Below, one piece after another: positions 1-11,051 of a DNA stretch of 64,000 bases. Numbering within the stretch: the first letter of the stretch is position 1; each line of letters starts with the position of its first letter. Location of the stretch: NCBI GenBank assembly GCA_027382625.1, contig JAJKFJ010022575.1, positions 1 through 64,000 on the forward strand. The letters run 5' to 3'. The translations under genes were made by a program, and so were the position numbers. The notes under the pieces were generated by a model, which saw nothing but the letters and a program-made list of their open reading frames with translations, was not told the origin of the DNA and made no database searches. This DNA comes from Tetmemena sp. SeJ-2015 (taxonomy: Eukaryota > Ciliophora > Spirotrichea > Sporadotrichida > Oxytrichidae).

Positions 1-1505
1 AAAAGATATGGATAATTAACTTTGGTAGGTTATTTAGGAAACATGATGCTCAATTTAATAATAATTATAAAATGATAATGAAGGATATATTTAGATTTCT
101 CTCTGCAATGATATTCTTCGCACCAATAATAAAGAGCCCTGCTTTGCCAACAAGAGGTATGTCTTTAATCTGATATATATTTGCTAAAAAAAATTGTTTA
201 GAAAATTTTGAGCGGCATTTCTTCGACAGTAAAATTTTGTAATAAATAAAGGAATGAAAAAAAGAGCTTACAGGGTAATTTTCGCTCCTAAATATGATTC
301 TTCCAGTTATAGAGGCTGCATATTTTAATCCTAATTCAGTCATTAGAAGATCAGCTGCACCTAAATAAAATATTTATTTATGCTTATGCTTATGCAAAAT
401 AAATTTAAAGTTAAATTTAAAAGTTTTACAACTATTTAATACAACGAAATTTTTTTTCATGATTAGGGAACTAATACTGCAATTTTCAGCTTAACTTCTT
501 TGAGCTTATAGTTGAAGGAAGTTATGTATTTAAAAAAAAAAGTTGCAATATTTTAAAAATGCACTTTAAATTTATTTTACAATAGCTAAAAAATTGCTCA
601 AAATATAGATTTTATTTAGGTGAAGCTGACCTTTAACTGACTAAATTTAAAGGATTAATATTTCAAGCCTTAGATGTTCTTATACATCTCTATAACTGGA
701 AAAATCGTATTTAGGAGCGAAAATTACCCTGTAAACTCACTTTTTTATTTCCTTTATTCATTACAAAATTTACTGTAGAGGAAAAGCCACCCCGAAAACT
801 CTTAAGAGATTTAATTAACGGATGAGATGGATAGTGGAATAAATTTCTAATAAGAATTCTTCGACATAGAATGAGAATATTTGCTTAACTTGGGTGAAGA
901 AAATGCAAAACCTCAAATACATAGAGAACTGACCATTCCAAGTTGTGATATCAATTTAAAATAAATTATTTTTTTTAATTAATCTTCTCTTCAGTTCAAA
1001 TTTTCGCTGGTTCTCCTGCAAGTCCATATTATTGCTCAGATGTGCCCGTAACCTAGTATATATCTTTTTGGGATTGGATTTACTGCTATGATACTTCTTT
1101 TTAATATTTTTCAACCTTAGTTAGGTGTCAAAATTATTTATTATATTCTGTGCTATTACCCAACCTAGAGTTTTCAGCTTTCAATTGCGAAAATTATTTA
1201 TTTTGCAGTGACTGGAATTACTCTGGACTTTTACAACTAATACCTGATATAGCTAATAATTTAATAAAAAGATAATGGAAAAAATAAGTGCCAGTTTAAG
1301 TTTCTCTGATTTAATTAATAATCATACCATTCGGTTTTGCATACAATTCTAAAAAATATTAACCCTTGCAACTTTTTTGTGAGAGTCCTCAGTAAAAAGA
1401 TATAAGTGACACAAGTTTAAAGGACGAGCATATTTCCAATTTTGTAGTAATTGCGCATCGTATCTCCCTACAGAGAGGTTCCATTAAGAAAATGAAAGAA
1501 GGATA
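1..1505. other. Non-coding AT-rich germline DNA
   Basis: Apart from the inverted repeat at 208-800 I see no conserved protein, RNA gene or other structure here. The sequence is compatible with germline-limited (eliminated) DNA or intergenic spacer. Confidence 0.5.
208..800. repeat. Large imperfect inverted repeat (arms ~208-318 and ~688-800)
   Basis: The reverse complement of about 208-318 matches about 688-800 with scattered differences. Shared blocks include CTCTATAACTGGAA, TTTAGGAGCGAAAATTACCC and TTCCTTTATT. The arms are about 110 bp and the spacer about 370 bp, AT-rich and without recognisable coding content. It could be a foldback or TIR-type mobile element in germline-limited DNA; no target-site duplication could be confirmed. 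A short open frame over 65-343 on the minus strand lies across the left arm and I do not regard it as a gene. Confidence 0.7.
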
Positions 1506-1509
1506 TAAT

Positions 1510-1820
1510 ATTATCTGTTCAGCCCTGATTTTTAACTACTTTATAGGAAGCTGGCGTTACAGTAAGGGCCACTGTTTTTCGATTTTTTAATGAACTTTAG
1601 AAAAGTGGCTTCAAATCTATCCATGATTGGAATGTTTATCTGGTCTTTTAAAAATTGTTTTAAAAAATAAAATTACCTTTTAAAAAATTTTTCCCGCAAT
1701 ATTTGGCCCAAAAGCATTTCAAACCCCAAATTTTAAAAAAAACAAAATTTGTCCCCCTTCAAAAAACCTTTACAAAAGAAACAAAATTTTTTTTTTAAAA
1801 ATCGGGGCTGAAGAATAATA
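1510..1820 (+). mobile_element. TIR element family A, copy 1 (MITE-like)
   Basis: The left end is ATTATCTGTTCAGCCCTGAT and the right end is AATCGGGGCTGAAGAATAAT, so the ends are inverted copies of one another (core TTCAGCCCCGATTTT). The internal first half (GGAAGCTGGC, CCACTGTTTTTCG, GGCTTCAAATC, CATGATTGG) matches copies 2 and 3 at 44.1 and 44.9 kb. From about 1650 the sequence degenerates into homopolymer runs where the other copies have ordinary sequence, which suggests poor consensus quality in this copy. It has no coding capacity, so it would be a non-autonomous TIR element. Confidence 0.8.
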
Positions 1821-4800
1821 TAAGAAAGAAAAATTTTCTTAAAAAAGGGTAAAAAAATTTTAAATTGCCTCGAAATTTCAGCTCCTTATTTACTATTTTA
1901 ACAAATCATAGATTTTAATTTAATTTCTTACTATAATAACAAATCTATTTCTGGACCGTAAAGTTTTACTATTTAACTTTACGTTAATGGCAATTTGTAA
2001 AGACAAACTTCTCCCTTTTGGTTTCTTTTAAAAGTTTTTTTTAAGGTTATTAAAAAAACCCCATAATTTTTGAAAAGAAAGTAAAAAATAAGTTGTTTAA
2101 AATTTAATTTCTTTTTTAAAAATTTAAATAATCTTTGCTTTTTCAAACGCAAAATTTTATTTCAAAAAAAAATTACATGACCCAATCCTATCTCAGTTTC
2201 TTTTTACTCTAAGGTAGGGTTTGTAGTCCCCCTTATCAGTAGTAATACCCATTTCCCTCAACATCAAATCCATCGCAAAAATGTTGAAAATCCCCGCGCG
2301 CACTATACTCTCGCATTTGAAAGTTTTTTGCAGATGAAAAAAGTTAGGAGTTGGCCCAAGCTGTTCCTCTTTCGCACTTCAAAGTTTAAAGATGGCACAT
2401 CAATTTTTTGTTTGACCTAAAAACTCTTTCGCCCCCAAGCGCATTTCATTTTGGGAGTAGCGCGCAAGATTTTTCCATAGATTTTCCTTATTTCAAAAAT
2501 CTCTCCGTAGACTGTAGCAAAAATCTATCTTAAATGGCATAACAAAAAAATGTGAATCGAGTGAAGGCGTTTTTGATTTTCACAAAGCCATTTTTTTATA
2601 ATAATCTGAAATATTTTTAGACTAGCTGCTCAGGTGTGGGGGGATAGCGGGAAGTTTGTATTTTTGTGGGAAACGGGTGTCACACACAACCCCTTTCATA
2701 AAGAAGATTTTGGTACAAGAAGCAGATAAATAGAAGTTTACGAGTAAAAAAAATAAACTAAAAAGGGTTACTGGGGAAAGGGAAGAGGCAGAAGCTTTTT
2801 TGCCCTTTCTTTCCTTTTCGTTTCTATAAAGAGAGGCAGTATTTGGGGTTCCCTTTAAGAAGCTCAGAGGGGAAGTTTCCCCGACGGTAGATCGTTTACC
2901 TTTGGGACAACCTAACTACAAAAACCAAAGGGGGAAGCAAGAAGGCATACGTTTTGAGTTGAACTTTCCTCCTGTTTTAATGTTCCATACTCGCCTGATT
3001 TTCCAACGGCATTGATTTTTACTGGAATTTTTTTTAAAGGGGGACAATAAGAATTTGCTGCTCTATCACTTGATGCATAAATTAACTATGATAAGAGGTT
3101 TTAATAGTGAGTATTTGTAAGGAGGGGAAGAAGAAAAGTAAAAGTTATGTGCGAGTTTAAGGGTAGAGTAAAATATTTGGGAAAAAAGTTTTTAAGTTAA
3201 TTTAAGGGGATTTTAAAGTTTTTCTTATCTGGGAAAAAAGGGTTTTCTTAAGGGGTTTCCTTTCTCTTTCTTTTTTGGGCCAGATGGACCTGTTTCCCTT
3301 CTTCTTCAAACCTGTTTCCCGCATCTATGTGCATCTCGTCCCCCTAATTTTGTATAGTATAGACGCTTGCTCACCCGATGCTTGTATTTTTTTCCCTGCT
3401 TTTGAATCCCTTTTGTTTCTCCCCTTCTTAAAAATGGGATGCCAGTGCCGGGTTTTCTCAAACACAGTTAAACTCTAAAACTTACTAGAAAGTAGGGAAC
3501 TTCTAAAAGTTTCCCCAACCCTTTTCGTCGCTATAACTATTCCTTCTTTTTTTGGGGTCGTTCCCCTCTACTTAAAAATCTCTTCCTGTGTGCATCTTAA
3601 ATGATCTCTTTGGGGGTACTCTGCACGTACAGTGGGAAGGACCCCAAAAAAAGAACCTTCTTTCTGGCAACTTGTTTGAGAGTTTTTCCTTGTTGGGGAA
3701 GGAATAGAAAACCCCCGGGGATCTCCCATCGCACGTCTTACATATTAGTGATTTAAGGTCTCAGGATATTTTGGGGGATTTTCCTCATGTTGACACCCGA
3801 TTGTTTTGAGACCCTTTTTTTCTCATCAGCAAGAATTGCATTGGGGAACGAGACCCTTTTTTCCCATACATTGTGGGAAGGAAAAAACCCAAACTAAGTT
3901 ATTGTTACTCCATGGCATGAAAAGCTTCTTACCTTGCTAAGTGGGGTTCCCTTTTAGAGGTCTTCCTTGCTTGGGAAAACCTGTTGCTAAACTCTTCCCT
4001 TCCACTCTTTAAACGGGTTAAATTTAAGTTTTCCACCATCTTTCTCGAGTACTCGTTGTTTTTATTTTAAAATCAAAGTTATTATTATTGATCTAATCCG
4101 AACGAAGCTAAAATCTTATATTTTAAAAGTTAGATCCTAAGGATGACAAGCTGAAATTTGAAAAGGGCTAGAGAAATAAGCGAATCGGGGGGGAAGTTGT
4201 GAAGATGGAGCTCCTTTTATATGTGGTTTCCCTTAAAAAAAATACTAATTATACTTAAAACTTAATTTGTAGCAATTTCTAAAGTTGCTGCAACTTAATT
4301 AGTAGCAGTTCAATCGCCTTGGGAATGAAATTAGTAGAGTTTTTTTTAAGGCCCTTTTGTGACGTCGACATTACTTTAAAAAGGTTGATAGCCGAATAAG
4401 TAGCACTACTAACTGCGTTTTTAAAATTTAAATTTGTAGCAAAATCAAGCAGAATAAGAAAATTTCCATCTTTAAAAAAAATAAGAAAATGAAGAAAAAT
4501 AATAAAAGACATCTTTTGCACTCTGAGTTTCTCGGGAGTGCTCTGCACCTAGGCAACGCATACTAATAATAAATGGCGGGCTCTTTATAATTTTTTAAAA
4601 ATTTTAATTTAAAAATGGCAACCAACCTAGCTAAGAAAACAAGTAAAACCCTTTGCAAACACAAGCTAAAATAATGTTCGGAACAGCAACCAAAAAAGAT
4701 GCTGTGTGCACTAAATGCAAAGGGGGACTCTCTGAACTTGAGCCGAGCAAGAGATCTCTGTGCATTAAATTGTCAAACCAAGAGTTGAGAAGTCGGTGGG

Positions 4801-5600
4801 CGGGTTTTAAAATATCGCACCCCGATGCTCCTCTTTTTGTGCTCCAGAATCAATGAGGAGAAGAAACCCTTTTTTAATGCGATAATGTCAACGCAGTTCG
4901 AATATTCCCCAAAAGCCTTTAAGCGGCACATCAAGGAAGGCCACTCAAAAAACCCAAGATCTTTTAAAGAAACATTAGAAGTGGACGGGCCCCCTCCTTG
5001 CTCAACTTGTGAGCGGATTCTCTCACTCTGCTTCCTCAAGAAACACATGGGGGGAAGAAGCCCCCAAGGGTGAGTTCGTAATTGAGGATTAAAAAAACTT
5101 TTAAAAATTGGGGCCAGAAGAGGGGAAGCACGATACCTTGACAAGGTTCAACTAAAGGGGGAAGCAAGAGGAGAAGAAGGGGAAGATTGGTTTATGAATA
5201 GAAGCCTTTTGGTAGGTTCAAATAAAGTTTCAGCTAGTTAAAGCAAGACTCCATGCTTGGGTTGTAACTTTGGGGGAGTGTGTTCAAAAATTTTCCCCCA
5301 CCTTGTGACGAAGCGAAAAAAGACACCCTCATACAAGAAAAGTATGCTTAAAAAACCCTTTCCCCTTTCAATACCTTTTAAAGAAGGGAAAAAGAGGGCT
5401 GAATTCGCAACGAACTGACAGGTTGAGAAACGAGGGGCAAAAACCTTTAAGTACGTTCTTTTATCTTGCTGGGGGTTCTTATCGATCATATTACAAAGGG
5501 CCCTTCGCCTTCCTAAATGGGAAATCACACTAAGAGAATTTCTAAACACGAGGCGCAACAAGTAAAAAGCTTACTGCTATTCTCACTGACCCCGTTAGAG
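1650..5600. other. Homopolymer-distorted sequence without a reliable gene
   Basis: This stretch is unusually rich in runs of A, T, G and C (for example around 1680-1800, 2040-2100, 3240-3300 and 3600-3720), unlike the flanks. Where it can be checked against relatives (the right half of the TIR element at 1510-1820 versus 44.1 and 44.9 kb) the differences look like run-length and base miscalls. Coding-like fragments appear on both strands (for example minus strand near 2200-2400, plus strand 4650-5590) but frames break often. I treat it as low-quality consensus over probable germline-limited repeat DNA. Confidence 0.55.
4650..5590 (+). pseudogene. Broken coding-like region with cysteine/histidine motifs
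   Basis: On the plus strand, with TAA/TAG as Gln, three overlapping stretches look protein-like. One contains a C-x2-C pair (AVCTKCKGG, ~4695-4725). The next, in another frame, contains FKRHIKEGH followed by CSTCERI and LKKH (about 4915-5050), a zinc-finger-like spacing. A third runs about 5218-5587 and ends at TGA. The frame changes between them fit either decay or the run-length errors of this stretch. I cannot assign a family; a degraded transposon protein is possible but unproven. Confidence 0.3.
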
Positions 5601-6282
5601 GAGTGATGGAGTTTCATGAGTTGGGGTTCGTGCACAGAGTCTCAAGCCAGAGGAAAATCATGATAAACTTTGAACCAGCAGAGCAAATGTCATGAAATTC
5701 AAAGAGTTGTAAGAAGAGAAAAATTGAGGAAGCATCGGTGCAAGGAACTCAGGCTAATTCCCATGAGACAGACCTTTGGGTCCCCCGGTTTTAGTGCAGT
5801 TGGGGCATTTTTTTCTATAGTTGCAATCATACTTGAATGCAATTGAAACCAGAGGGAAAACTAAAGTGGAAAGTGAAGATGTTTCAATATAATTCGCAAC
5901 AAGACATTGTAAAATAAAACAAAGGGTTAAAAACCTTTTTAAAAAAATTAGTAAACAAAGTTTAAAAATCAAACAAAACCCATGAAACCTAACAAATAAT
6001 TTTCTGAGAAAAGAGGAACACTAAAAAGGGATAAAAAATTTAGAGAAATTTAGACAACGTCAAGGGCCCCCTTTTTAGAAGGCCTTTTGATTGCCTGTTT
6101 AGGGTTTTAAATTTTTGATTTATTTTTAAGTATTAAAAAAAGAAAATTAATTATAAAAACAACTTATTTTCACTTTCTTATCATATTATGGGTTTTGGGG
6201 TTTTGACTGGCAGTGCGCCATCATGATCATTTTTTAATTTGCTCAGCTGTTATTGATCCCCCAACTTAATTTGACGATTTAA

Positions 6283-9200
6283 ATGAGTACCACGCCTGCA
6301 ACGACAACTGTCACCACGACATAAACAACAACAGCTACAACATTAGCACCCACAACATCAACAGCTACCACAACCACTATCACTACAGCAGCCCCTACTA
6401 CTACGACAATTACAGCATCTTCCACAACATCAGTACCTACAACATCCGCAGCTACCACAAGCACTATCACTACTGCTGTCCCGACTACGACTGTTATTAC
6501 ATCTTCTTCTTCTACTACAATTACAAGCAGCAGTACCATTACTACAACTTAAATCCCATCAACATCGGTCACTGCGGCCACTTGAACAACTCCTGCTCCA
6601 ACAACCTCCTCCATTTTCACATCTATGACATTAACTCCTATACCAGTACCCTCCTCAAATTCCTAAGTTACTAACTATTAAATCAACTCTAACAATACTC
6701 CACCCTACTTTTCCACAGCACTTCAAACTCAAATAGTTTCTGTAGGCTCTATCATTGTTTACTAATTCCCAACTTTGAAAGATGATCAAGGGGATGAAGT
6801 CAAGATGACAATTTTGGGAGGCTTACCCAGTTTTATCGTTTACAGCAGTGGCATATATAATTATTTTTAAGTACAGAGCAACTGCTTTTGATATATCCCC
6901 AAAGGCGTTCTTAGATAGGACAGCACAATATCTTCATATAAAATTTGACTTTAAATTAAAATCATTGTTTTGGAAGATAACTAGCCTCTACCTTTGCAAC
7001 GCAGATACATCTTGAATGTCACTGTGATCGATTCAGATGACTTTATAGATCCCAGTGAAAATGAAACATGTATTTTTTAACAGAATAGTCCCAAGGCAAT
7101 TCAAATAGCAAGGGAGAGAGGCCCACTGCTTTAATCTCATTCATATCTAATTAAGGCCTGGTCGTCATAAAGTTCAATCAAAAAATGCTTACTCAAGCTC
7201 TATCGATAAAAACCCTTTAGTTATCTTTTTAATTCCTTGAAACTGCTGACTACGAGAAGATATTGTAAGTGAGTGTGAATCCATACTCTGGATAGACTGC
7301 ACAAGATGTTTCCCTTAAATGGAAAATCAAAAGCTATCTAAATGACGAACTCAAGATCTAGATCACCTTCGATCAGCCTCTTTAAATATCTGAAGAAGTA
7401 AGCATTTTTTTAAATAAAAAAGCTTCCTTAGGCATTCAACTATTGCAAATATATTTATGTTAGAATTTTTATTAGAAGAGAATGAATTATGTAGTATTTG
7501 AAGGTTGTGTTTTTGAAGGGTGATTTCTTTATCGGATAAGAAAGTCTCTTGGGGATAAAGAATAAATCAATACTTTAAAAGAAAATACCCAAGCAGCTAG
7601 CTAATGATCGTAAGATTCTTTATAGTAATATTTGTAGTAATGAGCTAGCTACTTTAAGAAAATGCACAGATCATTTAGTCTGCATTATTAGGAATATCAG
7701 CTAGTAATTTGGCCATAAACCTTCTTATGTATTACTTGATATTATCTAACATAAATATTTAGGTCTTAGTCTTTGCAGTTTTTGTGGGGAATGATAAATG
7801 CCTAATAAATTATACTCCATTTTCCGCGTCATTCTTTTCTTCAGATTATTTTTGTATTAAAATATTTTGAATATTAATTTTCAAATCGTTTTTAAACCAA
7901 TATATCTCATAGATTTGAACGTATAAAGACATTTTTAAAAGATGTTGTTTAAAATATGAAAATTTGATAAAATTTCTTGGCCATTTTCTAAGATTTTAAA
8001 AACTTTTGTAAAATCTTACTTTAAAAAGTACTGGATGAATGTATTTTAAAACTACTTTTATTTTGAAAAATGGGATGCCAAATTTTCCACTTTTTAGCGT
8101 AAATTTCCCTGAAAATGCTCACACTCTATTCTATGTGATATTTTAACTGACAAGCTTCAGCATTATCCCCTCCGATATCATAATTGAGAAAGTTTTCAAT
8201 TTTGAAGTAAATGACTTCCCTTTCAGTGATAACTTCAACGAATATGATATCTTTTAAACAAGATTTTAAAATCCTCTACTCTCTTAACTCCCATAAGATA
8301 CCAATCAAGATACACTATCTCCAATTTAAGCAGTATATTTACAATTGGGGTTGCAATTCTAAGTGCTTATCTAGGCTATTACTTACTCATTCTGTTGAGA
8401 GTTAATCAAATTTAAAAGTAAGTCATATTATTTTTCACTTCTGAGAATATTTTAGATTAAGTAGCTTGGTGAAAAAGATTGAGAAGATTCTCATGTTTAA
8501 CTTTGTTCTCCGCTACTTCTTAGAAAGCTACATCGAGTTTCTAATAAACTCACTTATCAATCTTTACATAGTAAGCATTATAATTCAAACTCAAGAATAC
8601 TAGGGAGACTGGAAGGGACCCAGCGCAATCTTTTCAGGAATTTTTAGTTGGGCAAGTTTGATAATCTGCTTACTCACTCCACTTATAATGTATATGAAAC
8701 TCAGGAAAAACAAAACCTAGATAGGGAGTTTGGGATTTGATTCAAAGTTCGATTCCATATATGAAAACTTAGATCTTGTGTAGAGATTCTAGAATATTAA
8801 CTATACCTTGCTTTTCTTAATCAGAAGGATAATACTCGCAATAATAAATAGGGTATTTTTCTAGCAAGAAATTTAATACGGTTTTTCTTATGATAATAAT
8901 TCATTTTTTCGTATTTTGATTCTTTCATGTTAAAAATAATTTGACTAATAGAGATAGAAATTTATTTCCTATAAAACTTAACATTTTAAATAGTTTATTT
9001 CGATATAAGAGTTTTAAAAACTTAATCGTCTTTTGCTATTTGTTAAATCAGGTTTAGAAGAAAATGATTTTATAATTAACTGTTAAAAATGGCATCCCAA
9101 AATAATAAAAATAATTGTAGTAGTGTTGAGTAACTACTCGTTTTTCCAAATTCAAGCTCAAATTTTTATTTCTTTTGTGGTGCTTCGCAACCTGTTCTTC

Positions 9201-10708
9201 AACAATCTCTAATGATAAATTTAATTTATTATCCTTTGAAGGAACTAGCTGCTTTTAAAATAGAGTTAATGAATGAGTTTTGCATTTTGATACTGAGCTA
9301 CACTATGCTTTTGTTCACTGACTTTGTTTAAGACAACCCATAACTCAGATACAATATTGGCTGGTTCTCTATTTTAGTTACCCTCTTTGCAAAATTATTA
9401 TTTCTTTTGAAATATTCCCTCTTGAACATAGCTATAAACATGATTTACATGACTTGCAGGACGGTAATTGCTCTAAAAGCAGTTCTTCACAAATTATTTT
9501 ATTAATTGAGAAGGAAGAGGAAACTTAGAAAAGCTGCAGAGGATATTAGTATGAGTTAGCAATAGAATCTAAAATTCTAAAGCTCTAAAATTACCGATTA
9601 AACTAATGAATCTTACCAGATATAGAATACTACTCTAATAAGACAGTAGAGCTTTTAAACCATTGAAAACTATAAAAAGAATAAGAAACCAAGGGTAAAG
9701 AAATCTTTTCTTAAATTATTTTAAGAAAGCGAAAAAGAGAAACCCTATCACAAGTGCAAAAATGATCTTAGAGGAATGGGATGAGCAAGAAAAATAAGAG
9801 GAGTTCGTACCTCATTAAACAATTAATTATTTATTCTATACATAGACTGCAATCTCATATTGATTCCAAGGCCTTAGCTACAAATATAGGTTTTGACCAT
9901 CAATAACCTTAAGAAAATAGGATAGTTTCACAAGTAACTTAAATCAGCAAATTTAATCTTTCTTTTTGTATTACCAGAGTACAATAACCCTAGCGGATAA
10001 TTATAAAGTTGCTCAAATTATTTCTCCAAAGCAAAAAAGAAGAAAGAATCAGAAGACTTTAAAGTAGAAACTCGCATCCTAAGATGCTACTTTGAATTCT
10101 CACCTCTCAACTAAATCTTCCTCACCAAAGAAGAACAGCTTTTTTATTTTAAGTTTTAGTTTTAGCAATAAGATATTAAAAAGAAACCACTCAAAAGAGA
10201 CCACATCTATAATTGAAGAGATAAGAGAGGAAGATAGTGTGACTGATGTCTCTTAATCCTATTTCTTTAAAGTCTCGCCCGTCGATATCTTTGATAAAGA
10301 AGTGCTAAATTTTAAATTTTGCAAAGAGAACCTAGAAAGTATAGCGAGGCCATTCCCAAAAATAGTGGAATTGCTCTAGATTACAATAAGATGATAATTA
10401 ATGACTTAGGTGCCAAGAAAGCTTCAATGCCCATTTCCAGCAGGGATAAAGGACTCTTAGATAAAAAGGGAAATATTGATTAAGCTTTTGATTCCAGAGT
10501 ACCGATACAGAGTTAGCAAGATGAGTAGAAATTAAAGCCACTCACTGAGTAGCAAATGTATAACATAGCTGTTAGAAGGCATTCAGACTATTCATTAAAA
10601 ATAAATAAGACTTAGAGAAGTTTGTGCTCCAAAACAATTTAACAAGCTAGTAGGATATAAATGCCTTCTTTAAACTCAAGTAAGAGCAATCCAAGTAATT
10701 TATTATGA
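6283..10708 (+). CDS. Thr-rich, multi-pass membrane protein (IES-interrupted)
   Basis: The frame starts at or before ATG 6283 with about 100 residues dominated by Thr (mucin-like). An extracellular-type region follows (GLPSFIVYSSG; VSVNPYSGQTAQDVSLKWK near 7270-7310; PFSDNFNEY near 8210-8240). Hydrophobic segments follow: one near 8300-8400, several over 8490-8700, then 9200-9470. A polar cytosolic tail ends at TGA 10706-10708. The layout suggests a large surface protein with a glycosylated ectodomain and a polytopic membrane part; I do not assign a family. Frames are broken repeatedly (about 7390-8090, 8260-8300, 8910-9150, 9840-9870), as expected from IESs and introns. The 6283 Met has no signal peptide, so the true start may be in an upstream MDS. 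Two divergent genes could also be misread as one, but composition and order favour one gene. Confidence 0.65.
6353..6526 (+). repeat. Two tandem 87-bp units in the Thr-rich coding region
   Basis: CAACATCAACAGCTACCACA at 6353 recurs as CAACATCCGCAGCTACCACA at 6440, and the following sequence (CACTATCACTAC, CCGACTACGA-like) also repeats. The period is 87 bp, a multiple of three, so the repeat preserves the reading frame and lengthens the Thr-rich, probably O-glycosylated segment. Confidence 0.7.
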
Positions 10709-11051
10709 AAAAAGATACACTACACAAATATTGAAATTATATTAAGTGGCAATATCTAATTGTGAAAGTTCTAAATAAGTTTTCTGTATGTTTGATTAAA
10801 ATTTTTCATTTAATTTTTAATTTAATCTCATTTCTTATTTAATTTATAGGTACTGCTGAATATTTTTATTTGACAAATTTAAAAATAATGCTACTTTAAA
10901 TTTATTCAGCATATCATCTTTAATCTTATTTTAAACATCATTTTAGATTTCACAAGACATTAAAAGATAGATTGATAAGGAGATATAAAATTTAGCCGCA
11001 AGTAGAAGATCCAACTCTAATTTATTATATATAATAATTAAATTGAATCTT
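10709..11051. other. Intergenic spacer
   Basis: AT-rich sequence between the TGA of the membrane protein and the ATG of the aminopeptidase. No coding or RNA feature recognised. Confidence 0.5.

Noticed and set aside
6279..6539. Val-rich open frame on the minus strand
   Set aside because: It is the reverse complement of the ACN-rich Thr coding repeat on the plus strand.
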